NCBI GenBank assembly: GCA_033032175.1
Contig: CM065318.1
Location: 18,166,001-18,230,000, forward strand
Direction of reading: 5' to 3'
DNA from: Saturnia japonica
Taxonomy: Eukaryota > Arthropoda > Insecta > Lepidoptera > Saturniidae
Length of the DNA: 64,000 nt
Notes under the pieces: model-generated
What the model saw: only the letters and a program-made list of their open reading frames with translations
What the model was told of the DNA's origin: nothing
Databases searched by the model: none
Program-made: the position numbers and the translations under genes
In this document: positions 60,991 to 64,000 of the stretch, in pieces
Position numbering within the stretch: position 1 is the stretch's first letter
How the letters are laid out: every line of letters starts with the position of its first letter

Positions 60991-62102
60991 ACTTTTTCCA
61001 AAGCTTCGAGATGCATACACACGTACAATTTATAAGACCGAGATTATAGCAAACAGTGTATCCTATAAATGTATGTATGTTTGTCTCTTATTAGTGGCGC
61101 ATTTTAACTGACTAAAAAAATAGGCAGGTTATTAATTATATATTTTTTTACGAATGTTCAGCTATAAATTATTTGTTTATTCATCGATTTGGATGATTCG
61201 TTTTTCTTTGAAAAGGGAATACTTCAAGGGTGGTTCCATTTTAATTTCATTAGTATTGGACTTTACACTCCAAAGATACACCAGGGAACTTCCCAAAACC
61301 ATTGAAGATGATTTTATTTTATTGTTAATAATTGTCTTGTTCGTTAATTCATTGCGTTTCAAATTACAACAGTATTAAAGAAGATTTCACTTCAAAAAGG
61401 GTCCTTAAGTCACTTATCGGTATTCCTAAAATCAGACTCGATTTAACAAAAGATGAGTGGTAGGCCACGATAATTATGTCCGATTGAATCACGACCACCA
61501 TACACAAGGTGAAACACCCATTATAGTTGCATTCTTAGACGTGTTGCGTTTTGGTATTAACTAACCGGTGTATATCCTTCAGTTAGGTATGCAGCAATCA
61601 ATTTTAAACATTTCAAAAAGTGATATTGAATACCGTATACGTTGTGACGTGCTTTATGTGATAACGAAAGCTATAGTTTTATCACGATTACAGAAAACTG
61701 ATCTCGTTGGTTTATTAACGGAAATTCTTCTGCTGGTAAACCTGGTTTCTATTCAACCTATTGCCATCATAGCAGACTTTTTTTGTCCAAGTAGCAGCGG
61801 ATGTCAACTTTTCTCAAAACACGTTCAAATCAATGCCATTAACGTAAAAGGATGTCTTTATCTAAATACGAATGCGTTAATGGCGAATCGTTTCCGGTGA
61901 TCTTACTTTTAGAATGGTCATAATATTACTAAATTGTACAGCAAACATTTGTTGACCGATTGGGGTCAGCGTGAATTGCTGTTGTATTTAATTGGAAATT
62001 AATTATATGTTACGCTGAAATTGTAGTAGTGAAAAATTGACAAATTTTTAGTCTCAAGTCTTCTGTGCAGTGAGTGCTAATGTCAGATTTAGGTTTTATT
62101 TT
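60991..62102. other. non-coding stretch, longest orphan open frames of the window
   Basis: A 119-codon frame (60752-61111) and a 110-codon frame (61568-61900) lie here. The latter has a hydrophobic stretch (VGLLTEILLLVNLVSIQPIAIIADFF) but no start context, splice sites or domain that I recognise. I take both as chance or dead repeat, with low certainty. Confidence 0.35.
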
Positions 62103-62450
62103 AAACTAGCGACTGCCCTAAGGTCGAAATTCGACCAGCGACTTTTTGATCATAGACTATTTTCTGTTTGACATTTACAATATTCATAAACAATGAGTAT
62201 TATCTATATCACTTGCTGTCACTTTTCGTTGACTATCAATGTAAATATTTTGGGGGGTCTAAGTTCAATGACACTGGTCGGTTAGGATTCGCAGTATTAA
62301 TTTATTTAATTTAATATATTAGTTTTCTGCAATCCTTCTCCATATAAACTTTAACCATGCCAAATATCACAGTCTTCCGTGCACGCAATTCGCCTAAAAA
62401 GGGGTAGAAAGCTTTTGCTTCACGGTATTAATATATAGATAAATAATATT
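62103..62450 (+). repeat. dispersed repeat family B, copy 3
   Basis: Starts 'actagcgactgccctaaggtcgaaattcg' and ends 'cttcacggtattaatata'. It follows copy 2 closely but lacks about 30 bases in the middle (around 62320). No obvious target-site duplication. Confidence 0.75.
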
Positions 62451-63109
62451 TAGAAAAATGGCTACAAAAGCAGTAATTTCACTCAGGCGGATCTGTTAGT
62501 GTAAGTTAGTTTGTATAAATTGCTGTATTTTTGTAAGTACATTTTGTACAAAGAGACGGAGCGTAAAATTAATTGCTAACTTTAAACACCTAAACTAGAT
62601 AATTTTTAAATTCAACATTTGTATTTTACTATACAATGACATCATATCCACAATTACTATGTTAATTTTTCACATATATCTAATTAATGAATTTGTCTAA
62701 ATCGTTATCTAGATTGTATAAGCTCTCTTGTGCTTGCTAAATCTCTGTTACATACGTTTTCCCGCCTCGCGAGGAATATTAAATTATTTCCTACTGTACC
62801 GACACTATATTACATGCATTATTTTAGTTTTTTATTATCAAAAAAAGTGTTCATAAATGTGTCTGCGTTTTATCAGGATTTAGAAGGAAAATAATTTAGT
62901 TTCGATAATTTTATACTCATTGTAAACTTTATATTGTACTTTTTTTTCATTTTTACAACTGTGACGAAATCTAAAATAATATTTTTTTTATATTGAGAGG
63001 TAGGGGACAGAGAAATATTTTATGAAATTTACCTCTACTTGTAGCAAGCGTCTATAGTCTACAGTAGCCATTTAACATCATACAACTTAGTTGTATAACA
63101 AAAAAAATG
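62451..63109. other. non-coding stretch, no gene seen
   Basis: AT-rich DNA without supportable features. Confidence 0.4.
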
Positions 63110-63320
63110 TGTGCAGTTCATACATGGTAGAAGTGAAACCTTCAGAAAATATAAAAATATCTTCTTTTAAAAATCCTAAAACAGCAGGATTCTAACTATC
63201 GACCGTTCGAACTATAGAGATAGCAATACGTACAAGTCTGGCCGTCACACCGCTAGTCTAATTCGACGACGATCATACTTGTGAAAATCAGAATTTGCAT
63301 TAACCATGTTTAATGTATTC
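63110..63320 (+). repeat. dispersed repeat family F, copy 3
   Basis: 'gtgcagttcatacatggtagaagtgaaaccttcag', 'aaatataaaaatatcttc', 'ctatcgaccgttcg', 'gtacaagtctggccgtcacaccgctagtc', 'attcgacgacgatcatac', 'ttgcattaaccatgt'. Fullest copy of the family; compare 48080-48245. Confidence 0.65.
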
Positions 63321-64000
63321 TATCTCATTCTCTAGCAGACAAAATGTATGGGTTTGTGTCTTTTTAGTGTCGCTTTTTCGTTTCATCCCGTTTCAAATCA
63401 AAACGGTAATAATGAAGTTTTCAATTTAAAAAAAAAACCTACAATCTACAACCAACAGGCTACTGTTCAATATATGATTTTTGATAAAGTCAAGGAAGAT
63501 GTTAATTTCCCCTGACAATGTTTAGATGGATTGTTTTTTATATCGAAATAATAATAGCATAATACTTACAATCACATGTCACGGATGTATAGTTACCGTG
63601 ACTTGTCTCTTACCAGATTCAGTTTTTACGTCAATTCTTACCTGAAATATAAAGAAATACGTCATTTTTTTTCCTTGCTAACGGTAAAATTATTTGTGTG
63701 TAAACGTGAAAGAACTCTGCGAAAACTGAGCATTGTTTTGTATCGGACTTAGGTTGAACGACCGGGCCATTTTTTAAATCGACACCCAGATTTTAAAGCG
63801 AAAATCTGTCCGATGAATTATACATCGTTTTGTTGATTTATTGATTTTTTTACATAATTGTGTATGTTAAGTTTTTTTTTCTATACCGATCGCAATATAG
63901 CGTGTAGTACTTTTTAATTATTTGTTTTTCAAACAGAGGAAACTGTTTTATTACGCCATGCGGTCCGCTCTATGTAGCCACAGATAACAAATAAAAAAAC
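63321..64000. other. non-coding stretch, no gene seen
   Basis: AT-rich. A consensus-like donor (CAG|GTAAG on the minus strand near 63645) has no convincing exon before it, so I do not call one. Confidence 0.35.

Noticed and set aside
60752..61900. Open frames of 119 and 110 codons as insect genes
   Set aside because: No domain, no splice context, AT-driven codon usage, and overlap with repeat family F. Their length is within chance for 64 kb.
63600..63720. A minus-strand exon before the CAG|GTAAG at 63645
   Set aside because: The preceding sequence is equally good as a pyrimidine-rich intron end and offers only eight codons after an ATG. Nothing ties it to SoxC.
1..64000. CRISPR arrays, operons, Shine-Dalgarno sites, rRNA genes
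   Set aside because: The window is eukaryotic in every respect, and no regularly spaced short repeats or rRNA-like blocks were seen.

Overview
This looks like eukaryotic nuclear DNA from an insect, most probably a moth or butterfly (Lepidoptera). It is AT-rich and gene-poor, and it is littered with short decayed repeats of recognisably lepidopteran type: tRNA-headed SINE copies, LINE tails coding for a degenerate reverse transcriptase C-terminus, and fragments carrying the 'tgcccgcagcttcgctcacg'-like signature. Only two things are convincingly protein-coding. One is the terminal exon of a SoxC transcription factor (minus strand, 9735-10454). The other is a complete, apparently very young Ty3/Gypsy-type LTR retrotransposon (minus strand, 19366-24377).

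SoxC/Sox14 region. The exon carries the whole HMG DNA-binding box, a basic stretch, a proline-rich linker and the conserved SoxC C-terminal activation motif. It opens at a good splice acceptor, so the start codon and N-terminus lie in an upstream exon (higher coordinates) that I could not place. The long non-coding stretches on both sides fit the usual setting of a developmental regulator, but I cannot identify individual enhancers with confidence.

Retrotransposon region. Two LTRs of 355 bp, with no difference found by eye, flank gag and pol in an element inserted in a (TA)n tract. Gag ends one codon after a classical A-AAA-AAC slippery heptamer, and pol is in the -1 frame, so Gag-Pol should be made by -1 ribosomal frameshifting. 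Pol holds protease, reverse transcriptase, RNase H and a DD35E integrase with a GPY/F end, all with catalytic residues in place, and there is no env. The primer site is not a normal tRNA site (no TGG). Instead, starting at the very first base after the 5' LTR, it is complementary to a stretch inside the element's own LTR (11 bp plus 7 bp around a small internal loop). That suggests self-priming of reverse transcription, as known for Tf1 of fission yeast. This is my main candidate for something undescribed.

The rest of the window is intergenic or intronic DNA holding many repeats: two SINE copies, three decayed LINE 3' ends, at least eight further dispersed families with two to five copies each inside this window, a 175-bp inverted-repeat MITE, and a 247-bp foldback element with a perfect 42-bp hairpin at its core. 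The other open frames in the window are short, AT-rich and look like chance.
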